DNA of 64,000 bases, taken from the NCBI RefSeq assembly GCF_009733535.1, contig NZ_SMMI01000015.1:38062-102061 (forward strand), in the 5' to 3' direction. This stretch comes from Sphingobacterium endophyticum. Its GTDB lineage: Bacteria; Bacteroidota; Bacteroidia; Sphingobacteriales; Sphingobacteriaceae. Shown one piece after another: positions 33,814 to 42,613 of the stretch; the first letter of the stretch is position 1; each line of letters opens with the position of its first letter. Under the pieces are notes generated by a model. The model was not told the DNA's origin. It was given only the letters and a program-made list of their open reading frames with translations, and did no database searches. Made by a program: the position numbers and the translations under genes.

Positions 33814-35376
33814 ATGAAAAAGTATTTTTATATTATTATCCCTCTTTTAATGGCTTGCAACAAAGATTTCTTAGACAGAAATCCACTAGACAAGCCTTCT
33901 AATGAATCTTTTTGGAATACTGCAGCTGATGCAACTGCAGCATTAAACGGCTGTTATGATGGCTGGAGTAATGTTAATGATGTTATTTATTTTGATTGTG
34001 CTTCTGATAATGCCTTTAATCCATATCCATGGGAAGGCTGGCAAGTTCAAGCGACGGGTGCTGCAACACCGACAGATTATGGTTCTGATTTCTTCACATT
34101 CACAACGATCAATCGTTGTAATAATTTCCTTGAGAATGTAGACCGTACTCAAATGGATGAAAAATTGAAAAATAGAATGAAAGCTGAGGCAAGATTTATC
34201 CGTGCATGGGATTATTTTAGAAAAGTGACTCTCTATGGAGACGTTCCTCTAATCACAAAAGTGCTAGAAGTAAGTGATGCGAATTTTGCCAGAAATAAAA
34301 AAGAAGAGGTTATGAATTTTGTAATTTCTGAATTAAATGAAATTTCAAAAATATTACCGCCAAAATACGATGCTGCTGATGTAGGTCGAGCTACAAAAGG
34401 CGCAGCATTAGCTGTGAAGGCTAGAATGGAATTGTTCTCAGGAAAATTTGCAGAAAGTTCCAAAACTTCACAAGAAGTGATGACCTTGGGCTATGACCTT
34501 ATGACCAAATATAACGAGATATTTCTACCACAGAATGAAAATAATGTTGAAGTAATTTTAGATGTTCAATATGAAGAAAGTTCTTATCGAAATGAAGCAT
34601 TGGGAGTTATGCCTCCTGCATCTAGCGGTGGGTGGTCTTCAATTAATCCAACACAGGCTTTAGTAGATGATTATGAATGTTTGGATGGGAAAACCATTCA
34701 GGAATCTGCCTTATATAACCCTAAAGAGCCATATAAGAATAGGGATCCTCGATTGGATGTAACCATTATATACCCAGGCGCACTTTATAATAATTCTTAT
34801 TTAAATTCTATTGATCCTGCTGATCCCAATGGTGATTATTATGCACCTTACGGCAGATCAAAAACTGGTTATTATCCGAAAAAATATATTGAGTCACCAT
34901 CACTTTATCAGGATATTTGGGCTACTGGCATGAATGCAATTGTCATTCGATATGCTGAAATTTTGTTGATGTATGCAGAATCAAAAATCGAATTGAATCA
35001 GATTGATGAATCAGTATATTCAGCAATCAATAAGGTCCGTAAGCGCGCTGGAATGCCTGATGTCAATAAGTCTATTTACAACAACCAATCTAAGTTGAGA
35101 GAGTTGATCCGTCGCGAACGCAGAGTTGAACTTGCCATGGAAGGAATTAGGTGGTTTGATGTCGTTCGATGGAAAATTGGTGACCAAGTTATGAAAGGTA
35201 AGGTTATGGGGGCACTATTAGGAAAGGTAGATGCGAAGAATGGAGCATTGACTTTGGGCACTGAAAGAATATTTGTAGAAAACAGAAATTTTGATCCAGG
35301 GAAAAATTATTTATGGCCTATTCCTCAGAAAGCGATAGATGCAACTCCTGCAATTGTTCAAAATCCAAATTATTAA
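33814..35376 (+). CDS. SusD/RagB family nutrient-binding outer membrane lipoprotein
   Basis: The surface lid partner of the preceding SusC-like transporter, 520 residues. Lipoprotein signal ends LLMAC (Cys15), followed by NKDFLDRNPLDKPSNESFW, the typical mature SusD N-terminus. TPR-like helices include RMKAEARFIRAWDYF; the C-terminal RagB/SusD domain shows RYAEILLMYAESKIELNQ and ERRVELAMEGIRWFDVVRW, and ends with LWPIPQKAIDATP...NPNY. 12 bp separate it from susC. A strong terminator follows, so the pair is a complete two-gene operon. Confidence 0.96.
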   Translation: MKKYFYIIIPLLMACNKDFLDRNPLDKPSNESFWNTAADATAALNGCYDGWSNVNDVIYFDCASDNAFNPYPWEGWQVQATGAATPTDYGSDFFTFTTINRCNNFLENVDRTQMDEKLKNRMKAEARFIRAWDYFRKVTLYGDVPLITKVLEVSDANFARNKKEEVMNFVISELNEISKILPPKYDAADVGRATKGAALAVKARMELFSGKFAESSKTSQEVMTLGYDLMTKYNEIFLPQNENNVEVILDVQYEESSYRNEALGVMPPASSGGWSSINPTQALVDDYECLDGKTIQESALYNPKEPYKNRDPRLDVTIIYPGALYNNSYLNSIDPADPNGDYYAPYGRSKTGYYPKKYIESPSLYQDIWATGMNAIVIRYAEILLMYAESKIELNQIDESVYSAINKVRKRAGMPDVNKSIYNNQSKLRELIRRERRVELAMEGIRWFDVVRWKIGDQVMKGKVMGALLGKVDAKNGALTLGTERIFVENRNFDPGKNYLWPIPQKAIDATPAIVQNPNY

Positions 35377-35385
35377 TACCAAAGG

Positions 35386-35418
35386 GAGGGACCGATGCAA
35401 TTCGGTCCCTCATCTTTT
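35386..35418 (+). terminator. Terminator after the susCD pair
   Basis: Perfect 10-bp stem GAGGGACCGA (35386-35395) with TCGGTCCCTC (35402-35411), 6-nt loop, followed by ATCTTTT. Confidence 0.85.
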
Positions 35419-35545
35419 GACTAACAGCAGCAAGTTCCATAACGATAATGTTTATTTTATATTAAATAATCGTCAATTGTCACTTTGAGGTTAAATCTTG
35501 CCCTAGTTTCACCTGCAACTACCATCCATATGTGCGCAAAATTAT

Positions 35546-35553
35546 TATCTTTG
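35546..35553 (+). promoter_or_regulatory. Putative -7 element before the HIT gene
   Basis: TATCTTTG at 35546-35553 matches TAnnTTTG and lies 26 bp before the start codon; no convincing -33 element is seen. Confidence 0.35.
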
Positions 35554-35579
35554 TTTCTCACGAAAATGAACTATAGTTT

Positions 35580-35993
35580 ATGTCGACCATATTCTCCAAA
35601 ATCGTAGCAGGAGAAATTCCTGCTTATAAAGTTGCTGAGAGCAATGATTTCTTAGCTTTTTTAGACGTTAATCCACTGGCTGAAGGGCATGTTTTAGTAA
35701 TTCCAAAAAAAGAGACTGATTATATTTTTGACATCAATGATGATGAATATATGGGTATGTGGGTTTTTGCTAAAATAGTTGCGCAAGGTATCAAACAAGC
35801 ATTCCCTTGTAAGAAAGTTGGAGTTGCGGTGGTAGGATTGGAAGTCGCACATGCACATATTCACTTAATTCCATTGAACCATGTCCATGACATGAACTTT
35901 GAAAAACCAAAGTTGAAGCTTCCAGAGGAAACAATGAATACCATAGCTGACACTATTCGTGATGCTATTTCAACGATTACAAACCCAGCTTAA
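35580..35993 (+). CDS. HIT family nucleotide hydrolase/transferase
   Basis: A 137-residue histidine-triad protein of the Hint type. The HIT signature HAHIHLIPL is present near residue 95, with an upstream LAEGHVLVIPKKE strand. Such proteins cleave AMP-lysine or related phosphoramidates, or dinucleoside polyphosphates. The protein is slightly longer than minimal HinT because of a C-terminal helix. It opens a cluster that runs through dedA and the two pyrophosphatases with short gaps. Confidence 0.92.
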   Translation: MSTIFSKIVAGEIPAYKVAESNDFLAFLDVNPLAEGHVLVIPKKETDYIFDINDDEYMGMWVFAKIVAQGIKQAFPCKKVGVAVVGLEVAHAHIHLIPLNHVHDMNFEKPKLKLPEETMNTIADTIRDAISTITNPA

Positions 35994-36025
35994 TCTAATC
36001 TATTAAGAGGGAAATATAAATTACT

Positions 36026-36682
36026 ATGCAAGAATACTTGTTGTCTTTTCAACAATTGCTAGATGCTGAATATCTTTTAAGCCACGGTGGATTCTACATC
36101 GTTTGTCTTATTGTTTTTGCAGAAACCGGACTATTCTTTGGTTTCTTTTTACCTGGTGACTATTTGTTGTTCTTAGCAGGCCTTTTCTGTGCCCTGCATA
36201 AAATTGATGTGGATATTGTTACATTGTATTTCGGAATATTATTCGCCGGAATACTCGGTAATTTCGCCGGCTATTGGTTCGGTCATCGAACGGGTCCAAT
36301 GCTGTTTAAGCGGAAGGATTCCTTCCTTTTTAAACGGAAATATGTCATCATGGCTGAAGAGTTTTTCCAAAAATATGGCGGAACTGCATTAATAATTGGT
36401 CGATTTGTACCCATAATTCGTACATTTGCTCCCATCTTCGCTGGTGTAGTACAGCTGAACTTCAGGAAGTTCGTGCTTTACAACATTCTAGGAGCAATAT
36501 TGTGGGTGTCTTTATTGACATTAACTGGGTACTATTTGGGCGTTAAATTCCCTTGGATTATTGATTACGTTGAATATATCATCGTTGCATTAATCGTCAT
36601 AGCATTCCTACCTATAGCAATTGCTCTACTTAAGAAGTGGTTGAAAAATAGAAAAACGAAAAACGAAATAAACAAACAGTAA
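36026..36682 (+). CDS. DedA family (SNARE-associated/VTT) membrane protein
   Basis: A 218-residue integral membrane protein. Seen: the DedA core AETGLFFGFFLPGDYLLFLAG with its conserved Glu and FxPGD, GNFAGYWFGHRTGP, a re-entrant region, and FVPIIRTFAPIFAGV with the conserved Arg. The family includes undecaprenyl phosphate (UptA) and phosphatidylethanolamine flippases. Which lipid applies here is not known. The 3' end is rich in Lys/Asn codons. Only 7 bp separate it from the first pyrophosphatase gene. Confidence 0.92.
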   Translation: MQEYLLSFQQLLDAEYLLSHGGFYIVCLIVFAETGLFFGFFLPGDYLLFLAGLFCALHKIDVDIVTLYFGILFAGILGNFAGYWFGHRTGPMLFKRKDSFLFKRKYVIMAEEFFQKYGGTALIIGRFVPIIRTFAPIFAGVVQLNFRKFVLYNILGAILWVSLLTLTGYYLGVKFPWIIDYVEYIIVALIVIAFLPIAIALLKKWLKNRKTKNEINKQ

Positions 36683-36689
36683 TTATTTA

Positions 36690-37232
36690 ATGAGTACACA
36701 ACATCCTTGGCATCAAGTGTCTCCTGGTGAGGACTTGCCTAACTCCGTAAATGCCATTATCGAAATTCCTAAAGGTTCTAAAGCGAAATATGAAATCGAC
36801 AAAGACAGTGGTTTAATTAAATTAGATCGCGTTTTGTTCTCTTCAGTGATGTATCCAGCAAACTACGGATTCATCCCTCAGACATATTGTGACGATAAAG
36901 ATCCATTGGATATTTTAGTTTTATGCTCAGTTGATGTTTACCCTATGTGTATGATCGAAGCGAAAGTGGTCGGTGTTATGCATATGATTGACAATGGTGA
37001 ACAAGACGACAAAATCATTGCCGTTGCTAAGAACGATATGTCAGTAAACTACATCAATGACCTATCTGAACTTCCTCCACACACAATGAAGGAAATTGTT
37101 CGATTCTTCCAAGATTATAAAGCCCTTGAAGGTAAGAATGTAACCATAGAAAATCTTTATGGTCGTGCTTACGCGCAAAACATCATCATGGAAAGTGTTG
37201 AACTTTACAATACAGAAATTAGAAACAAGTAA
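36690..37232 (+). CDS. ppa: Inorganic pyrophosphatase, family I, cytosolic
   Basis: Hydrolyses pyrophosphate to two phosphates, driving biosynthesis. 180 residues without signal peptide. All family I active-site elements are present: [12 protein letters not shown] (Lys), LDRVLFSS (Arg), [13 protein letters not shown] (Tyr), the metal-binding [11 protein letters not shown], and [16 protein letters not shown]. The gene is followed after 7 bp by a close paralogue with an N-terminal export signal. Confidence 0.96.
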   Translation: MSTQHPWHQVSPGEDLPNSVNAIIEIPKGSKAKYEIDKDSGLIKLDRVLFSSVMYPANYGFIPQTYCDDKDPLDILVLCSVDVYPMCMIEAKVVGVMHMIDNGEQDDKIIAVAKNDMSVNYINDLSELPPHTMKEIVRFFQDYKALEGKNVTIENLYGRAYAQNIIMESVELYNTEIRNK

Positions 37233-37239
37233 CCATTCC

Positions 37240-37857
37240 ATGGACCCCAAGATTTTGTTGACGCTGTTTTTAATGTTAACTGGCCTAATTGGGTTAGGAC
37301 AAGAACAGCATCCTTGGCATCAAATTTCTCCTGGTCAGGATGTCCCAAATACGGTAACTGCCGTAATTGAAATCCCAAAAGGAAGTCGAGGAAAATATGA
37401 AATCGATAAGGTATCAGGAATGATTAAGTTGGATAGGGTATTACATTCTTCAATGGTGTATCCTGCTAACTATGGTTTTATACCACAGAGTTATTGTGGC
37501 GACAGAGATCCACTGGACATACTTGTGCTATGTTCAGTGGATCTTGTTCCTGCATCCCTAGTGGATGCCAAAGTCATAGGTGTAATGAGTATGACCGATT
37601 CTGGAGATCAAGATGATAAAATTATTGCTGTAGCAAAAAATGATATGGCAGTCAATTATATCAACGATATTTCAGAACTCCCTCCACATACCATGAAAGA
37701 AATCGTACAATTTTTTCAAGAATATAAAAACCTTGAAGGCAAAAAAGTTATTATTAATAAATTTAGTGGAAGAGCTATTGCTCAAAATGTTATATTAGAG
37801 AGTTTAGAAATGTACAAGAAAGAATTCGCTAATAAAAACCTAAATCATGGCAATTGA
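37240..37857 (+). CDS. Inorganic pyrophosphatase paralogue with signal peptide, probably periplasmic
   Basis: A 205-residue paralogue of the upstream enzyme. The start was placed at 37240, giving [28 protein letters not shown]; residues 1-21 look like a signal peptide with cleavage near GLGQ, immediately before the sequence at which cytosolic ppa begins (QHPWHQ). The catalytic elements are intact: [44 protein letters not shown] and [16 protein letters not shown]. So it should be an active pyrophosphatase outside the cytosol. Its start codon follows the ppa stop by 7 bp and its end overlaps the next gene by 11 bp. An extracytoplasmic location is a prediction from the N-terminus only. Confidence 0.85.
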   Translation: MDPKILLTLFLMLTGLIGLGQEQHPWHQISPGQDVPNTVTAVIEIPKGSRGKYEIDKVSGMIKLDRVLHSSMVYPANYGFIPQSYCGDRDPLDILVLCSVDLVPASLVDAKVIGVMSMTDSGDQDDKIIAVAKNDMAVNYINDISELPPHTMKEIVQFFQEYKNLEGKKVIINKFSGRAIAQNVILESLEMYKKEFANKNLNHGN

Positions 37858-39160
37858 TATTTTTTGGACTATCTTTTTAGTGCTTGCAAATGGTTTTTTC
37901 GTTGCAGCTGAATTCGCTATTGTAAAAGTTCGAGCGTCTCAAATAGAATTACAAGCAAAGTCAGGTAGCAAAGTCGCTAAAATTGCGAAAAGCATAACAG
38001 ACCATCTAGATGGCTACCTCGCTGCAACACAATTGGGTATTACGTTGGCATCCCTAGCCCTAGGTTGGGTCGGTGAAGCTGTAATGACCCAAATCGTACA
38101 TCAAATCTTCGGGTTTTTCAATATTGAACTTACCGGTAAACTGGCTACCAATCTAGGACACGTCCTAGCATTTAGTATCATTACCTTTTTACATATCGTG
38201 TTTGGTGAATTAGCACCAAAATCTATTGCTATCCAAAAACCGGTCGCTACAACTATGCGTGTGGCTCTGCCGCTCCAATTTTTCTATTACATCTTTAGAC
38301 CGATCATTTGGTTATTGAATGGTTTCGCTAACTTCCTTTTAAGATTAATAGGTGTCCAAGTCAGCGCACATGAAGCCAGCCATTCCTCAGAAGAACTACA
38401 GTATTTATTGGAAAAAGGAAAGGAAAGTGGCGCCTTAAATAATGCAGAACACGAATTAATTAAAAATGTCTTCGATTTCAATGAAAGAATCGTAAAGAAT
38501 ATTATGGTTCCCAGAACCAAAATTGTGGCCGTAGACAAAGACGATACTGCAGAAGAGTTTATCAATACGGTGACAGAAGAAGGTTACTCCCGTATTCCGA
38601 TCTATGATGACAATATTGACCAAATTATCGGTGTTGTCCATACGAAAGATATTTTGCCTCTAATTGTAAAGGGTAAAGATGTGGTGTTGAAAAACATCAT
38701 GCGCAAACCTTACTTCATTCCTGAAACCAAAAAAATCAATGATTTAATGACTGAATTTCAATTAAAGAGAATTCAGATTGCATTTGTACTCGATGAATTT
38801 GGTGGAACTGCAGGTATGGTTACATTGGAAGATATTGTTGAAGAACTTGTAGGAGAAATCCAGGATGAATACGATGAGGAAACTCCGGTTGTAGAACAGA
38901 TCTCAGAATCTGAGTTTATGGTCGATGCAGGTGCTAGTGTGCACGATGCGAATGGTTATCTACCTTTGGAACTTCCTGAGAGTTCTGATTATGATACGAT
39001 TGCCGGACTGGTTTCTCATTTATTTGAAAAAATACCTGATGTGGGTGATAGTACAGAAGAATTGGGTTACCGATTTACCATCATCAAAAAGACACAACAG
39101 AATATCGAGTTTGTAAAATTAGACCTGATCGAAACTCCAAACGATGAGGACGATGAATAA
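37847..39160 (+). CDS. CNNM/CorC family membrane protein with CBS pair (hemolysin family)
   Basis: A 437-residue protein of DUF21-CBS-CorC_HlyC architecture. Residues about 1-190: DUF21 membrane domain with [15 protein letters not shown] and a [10 protein letters not shown] motif. Residues about 205-330: CBS pair ([14 protein letters not shown] and [15 protein letters not shown]). Residues about 345-430: transporter-associated C-terminal domain with [15 protein letters not shown]. Family members are Mg2+ or Co2+ transporters or efflux regulators. Overlaps the secreted pyrophosphatase gene by 11 bp; because pyrophosphatases need Mg2+, the linkage is suggestive but unproven. Confidence 0.92.
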   Translation: MAIDIFWTIFLVLANGFFVAAEFAIVKVRASQIELQAKSGSKVAKIAKSITDHLDGYLAATQLGITLASLALGWVGEAVMTQIVHQIFGFFNIELTGKLATNLGHVLAFSIITFLHIVFGELAPKSIAIQKPVATTMRVALPLQFFYYIFRPIIWLLNGFANFLLRLIGVQVSAHEASHSSEELQYLLEKGKESGALNNAEHELIKNVFDFNERIVKNIMVPRTKIVAVDKDDTAEEFINTVTEEGYSRIPIYDDNIDQIIGVVHTKDILPLIVKGKDVVLKNIMRKPYFIPETKKINDLMTEFQLKRIQIAFVLDEFGGTAGMVTLEDIVEELVGEIQDEYDEETPVVEQISESEFMVDAGASVHDANGYLPLELPESSDYDTIAGLVSHLFEKIPDVGDSTEELGYRFTIIKKTQQNIEFVKLDLIETPNDEDDE

Positions 39161-39171
39161 TTGATAGCAAG

Positions 39172-39891
39172 GTGCATTTATTCTATACAGCAGATTTAAG
39201 ACCCGAACATGCTCACTTTCAACTTTCGGAGGAAGAAAGTAAGCACGCCATTCGTGTATTACGTCTGAACCAAGGGGAAAAGGTACAGTTGATTGATGGA
39301 GTTGGCGGTTTTTATGAAGCTGAAATTGCTGATCCTCATCCTAAAAGAACGATATTAAAAATTCTAACCTACATTCCTGAATTTCAAAAGCCAAATTCCT
39401 ATTTGCACATTGCAGTTGGACCGACTAAAAATATAGATCGTCTAGAATGGTTTTTAGAAAAAGCGACCGAAATTGGTATTCAGGAAATCACTCCAATAAT
39501 CAGCGAACATTCCGAGCGTAAGGACGTAAAAACAGAACGTCTGAATAAAGTGATCGTCTCGGCGATGAAACAGTCTCTAAAGGCTTATTTACCCCTTCTA
39601 AATGAAGCTGTGTCTTTTGATTCCTTCCTGAAAAGTATAGAAGAAGATACTTCTTATCAAAAAGCGATTGCCCACTGCGAAGAAGATCAGGGAAAGAAAT
39701 ATTTAAATCAAGAATTTCAACCTAACCAAAAATATCTCATATTGATTGGTCCTGAAGGTGATTTCTCTCCATCAGAAATAGAAAAAGCCATTTCTGCAGG
39801 GTTTATTCCAGTTTCCCTTGGGGAAGCTAGACTCCGCACAGAAACGGCCGCTCTGTATGCTTGTACTGAAATTGCCCTTTTAAATCGTTAA
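39172..39891 (+). CDS. rsmE: 16S rRNA (uracil-1498-N3)-methyltransferase
   Basis: Methylates N3 of U1498 in 16S rRNA. 239 residues, standard length. The SPOUT knot motifs are LIGPEGDFSPSEIEKA and LGEARLRTETAALYA, both diagnostic of RsmE, with an N-terminal PUA-like part (EEESKHAIRVLRLNQGE). The start at 39172 is GTG; no in-frame ATG precedes it after the previous stop. It ends with a 4-bp overlap with a convergent gene. Confidence 0.95.
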   Translation: MHLFYTADLRPEHAHFQLSEEESKHAIRVLRLNQGEKVQLIDGVGGFYEAEIADPHPKRTILKILTYIPEFQKPNSYLHIAVGPTKNIDRLEWFLEKATEIGIQEITPIISEHSERKDVKTERLNKVIVSAMKQSLKAYLPLLNEAVSFDSFLKSIEEDTSYQKAIAHCEEDQGKKYLNQEFQPNQKYLILIGPEGDFSPSEIEKAISAGFIPVSLGEARLRTETAALYACTEIALLNR

Positions 39892-40370
39892 TTAACCAAT
39901 TCGGCATCCACGATCTGAATCTCCGCATTTCCTTTTAACGGCTCTGGGTTGAATTTCATCTTACCTTTTATTTTAATTGGCTCATCTGTAAATTTTACAG
40001 TACCTTTTTTCATAAAGATCTCCACCATCGGAGGAATTCCATTGGTACCACAGAATTGACATTGTGTAATTGGCAAAACCGAAAGCATATATGTACTATG
40101 GTTTCTACCACTCACCAATGGAACCATGTAGCCCGGTAAATCAACAACGGTATTCTCTAATTTTTTTAATGCTGGAGGATAAGTCGGTGTATAGACCTTC
40201 TTGTTTCCAACAGTAGAAACCTTATACATCATCTTATCAATTGCTTCCCATGTACTGTTCATCATGGGTGTATGATCCGGTACTTGAGCTTCATTATAGT
40301 TTCCAATCTGGGCTTTTGAGTAGCCCACTGTCATCATTAAAATAAATACTGTAAATAAAATCTTCTTCAT
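39888..40370 (-). CDS. Secreted DUF3299-like protein with CxxC motif
   Basis: A 160-residue exported protein (signal peptide residues 1-20, cleavage near SKAQ). The mature part has LPGYMVPLVSGRNHSTYMLS followed by VLPITQCQFCGTNG, which resembles the DUF3299 pattern of a conserved strand, a two-cysteine site and a following VEIFM strand. The two Cys could bind a metal or form a disulfide. It is the last gene of a three-gene unit after an ABC ATPase and an FtsX-type permease carrying a histidine-rich loop, which points to metal handling. Function is not established. Confidence 0.65.
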   Translation of the reverse strand: MKKILFTVFILMMTVGYSKAQIGNYNEAQVPDHTPMMNSTWEAIDKMMYKVSTVGNKKVYTPTYPPALKKLENTVVDLPGYMVPLVSGRNHSTYMLSVLPITQCQFCGTNGIPPMVEIFMKKGTVKFTDEPIKIKGKMKFNPEPLKGNAEIQIVDAELVN

Positions 40371-40372
40371 CT

Positions 40373-41788
40373 TTATTTGTTACCTAAAATGGTAGATATT
40401 GTTGTATTATATGCCTTTATTGCTGGGATAATGGATGCTATGACTCCAATTAAACTAGCAGTAAGCAAAATTAACCATTCTTTACTATATAATTGAAATG
40501 CATGTATAAAGTCTGCACTTTGACTGGTCTGGGTACTGATAAAGTATAAGCCCAGATGTCCAATCAATAACCCCAATATTCCACCAATAAAAGTGATTAC
40601 CAATCCTTCGACAATCAGCAAAGTGAATAGTTTAATCTTACTTGCACCCAATGTCCGCATAATTGCAAGGTCATACTTCCTATCTTTTAATGCATTATAT
40701 AAGCTGATAAAAACACTTAAACCTGCGATGATCATAATAACATAGGCCAATATTTCTAAGTAGTCTATTCCAACCCCCATCAATGAAAATAATCTAGCTG
40801 TTTCCAATGCAGGTGAAGCTGCTTGCATACTCGTTGATTGGTTGACCAATTTTGGAACAACTCCAATTGCTGCCGGTGAACTAAATTTCACCAATAAGGC
40901 AGTAATCTCTAGACCTTTATCTTGAACGATATCATCAGCTATACTCTTCACAAAGACATCATTGCGAGGTCTTTCTGTAACCAAGGAGTCCGCTGAAACT
41001 GTACCTTCAGAATGGGAATGTTCTTCAGCATGAGTATGTTCGTGGTCATGTTCATCATGCTGATGAGCTTCAGTAGCTGAAGTATCGTGGTCATGATTAT
41101 GATCTGCATGATCATGATCAGCATGCTCATCATGACCTTCTCCTTCATGTTCGTGATCATGGTCCTCATGTCCGATTCCGTGGATATCCCAAACACTTTC
41201 CAGATTCGAAAGCAATAGATTGTCAACAATTGATCCTGATGGCTTTAAAATACCTACCACCGTGAATGGATGGTCTTCATGGACATGGGCATTTTCTGCT
41301 AAACCATGCGCTCCATGCACTTTATCCCCAATTTTCAGTTTATTTTTCCTTGCAGTTTCACTTCCAAGAACAACTTCATAACTCTTATCCCACAGTTTAC
41401 CCTCATCTAAGTGTAGATCATAGAGTCCAATAAAGCTGGTATCTGTCCCGACAATCCGATGCCCTTTGAAATTGTCACCCAATGAAATTGGAACTGCCTT
41501 CTCTATAAAAGGGTTTTGCATCAATTTCTCTGCTTCAGCTAATTTTATATTACCCGTTGGGTTGTCAACATGGTATAGTGAACTTAGAATTAATTGCAGT
41601 GGACTCCCTTTTGCTCCAACCACCAAATCGACTTGCTTGCTGTTGCTATCTAGTTGTTTTTCGAAAGTGTCACTCGTAATATAGATACTCACTAAGATAG
41701 CAACTCCAAATGCGGTCAAAATAATGCTCAATAGGGTAGAGCCCCATTGTTGCGTAATATTTTTCCAAACTAATTGTAGTATATTCAT
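40373..41788 (-). CDS. FtsX/MacB-type ABC permease with histidine-rich periplasmic insertion
   Basis: A 471-residue permease with one N-terminal transmembrane helix (about 17-37), a large extracytoplasmic domain, and three C-terminal helices (about 340-465) in the MacB/LolC/FtsX arrangement; ILRTLGASK-like AIMRTLGASKIKLF precedes the last helices. The unusual part is residues 203-259, in which I count 20 histidines in 57 residues, mixed with Asp and Glu (HDH, HEH, HADH patterns), inserted in the periplasmic domain. Such stretches bind zinc, nickel or copper. The neighbouring ATPase gene ends 1 bp upstream and the CxxC protein gene begins 2 bp downstream, so the three form one operon. Metal-related transport is inferred, not shown. 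Confidence 0.88.
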   Translation of the reverse strand: MNILQLVWKNITQQWGSTLLSIILTAFGVAILVSIYITSDTFEKQLDSNSKQVDLVVGAKGSPLQLILSSLYHVDNPTGNIKLAEAEKLMQNPFIEKAVPISLGDNFKGHRIVGTDTSFIGLYDLHLDEGKLWDKSYEVVLGSETARKNKLKIGDKVHGAHGLAENAHVHEDHPFTVVGILKPSGSIVDNLLLSNLESVWDIHGIGHEDHDHEHEGEGHDEHADHDHADHNHDHDTSATEAHQHDEHDHEHTHAEEHSHSEGTVSADSLVTERPRNDVFVKSIADDIVQDKGLEITALLVKFSSPAAIGVVPKLVNQSTSMQAASPALETARLFSLMGVGIDYLEILAYVIMIIAGLSVFISLYNALKDRKYDLAIMRTLGASKIKLFTLLIVEGLVITFIGGILGLLIGHLGLYFISTQTSQSADFIHAFQLYSKEWLILLTASLIGVIASIIPAIKAYNTTISTILGNK

Positions 41789-41789
41789 C

Positions 41790-42437
41790 TTAAAGAGCCG
41801 CTAAAATATAATTGTTCGTAAATTCATCCTTTAATCTTTTATCATGCGTAGAGATCAATAATGTGCTGCCTTGCTCATTTGCCAATTCCTTGATTAACTC
41901 GATGACGAGGAAAGTATTTTTATCATCCAATGCAGCAGTCGGTTCATCAGCAATTAATAATGCTGGCTTATTGATCAATGCCCTCGCAATAGCAACCCGT
42001 TGAACTTGTCCGCGACTCAATTCATTTGGTCTCCTGTTTTCATAGCCGCCCAATTGAAGTTTTTCTAACAAAGTCTTAATCGCGCTTTCATCCACTGGAA
42101 ATCCTGCTAGGCTCTGTGCAAGTTTGATGTTTTCAGCAACGCTTAAATTCTTTAGCAAGTGTGCTTCTTGAAAAATAAAACCTAAATTCTGAGCCCTGAA
42201 TTTATCAAGTTCACTTCCCGATAATTTATAGAGATCCTGTTCATTAATAATGACCTCTCCAGTGGTTGGAGCTGAAAATCCAGCAATTAAATTTAATAAA
42301 GTTGATTTTCCAGATCCAGAATCTCCTAGCACCAAAGTGTGCTGCTGTTTGCGTAGCAATAAATCTTGAAAGGAAAGTTTTGGACCTTTTGGATATTGAT
42401 AGGATAGAGTGGAGGTCTTTAATACAAAATCGCTCAT
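41790..42437 (-). CDS. ABC transporter ATP-binding protein (LolD/MacB type)
   Basis: ATPase of the FtsX-type ABC module, 215 residues from the start at 42437 (MSDFVLKTSTLSYQYPKG); an ATG six codons upstream is possible. Seen: Walker A GDSGSGKS, Q-loop FIFQEAHLLKNLSVAEN, signature LSRGQVQRVAIARAL (Gly to Arg in LSGGQ), Walker B LLIADEPTAALDD and switch His ISTHDKR. The D-loop and Walker B are normal, so ATP hydrolysis is expected. Divergent from the TonB receptor gene at 42614. Confidence 0.9.
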   Translation of the reverse strand: MSDFVLKTSTLSYQYPKGPKLSFQDLLLRKQQHTLVLGDSGSGKSTLLNLIAGFSAPTTGEVIINEQDLYKLSGSELDKFRAQNLGFIFQEAHLLKNLSVAENIKLAQSLAGFPVDESAIKTLLEKLQLGGYENRRPNELSRGQVQRVAIARALINKPALLIADEPTAALDDKNTFLVIELIKELANEQGSTLLISTHDKRLKDEFTNNYILAAL

Positions 42438-42585
42438 AATATTTCTTTGCTGCAAATTAACATTATTTGTTGGCTTTAGCCAATCCCAAGGGTAACAATT
42501 TGACTAATAGATGTCTTAACAATTAATTAACTAGAGAGTCATATTAACATAATGAAGTGTTAATATTCACGTAACAATCCGATTA

Positions 42586-42593
42586 TACTTTTG
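42586..42593 (+). promoter_or_regulatory. Putative -7 element of the TonB receptor gene
   Basis: TACTTTTG at 42586-42593 fits TAnnTTTG, 20 bp before the ATG. The -33 position does not read TTTG. Confidence 0.35.
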
Positions 42594-42613
42594 CAACATA
42601 ATATTAACATTGT

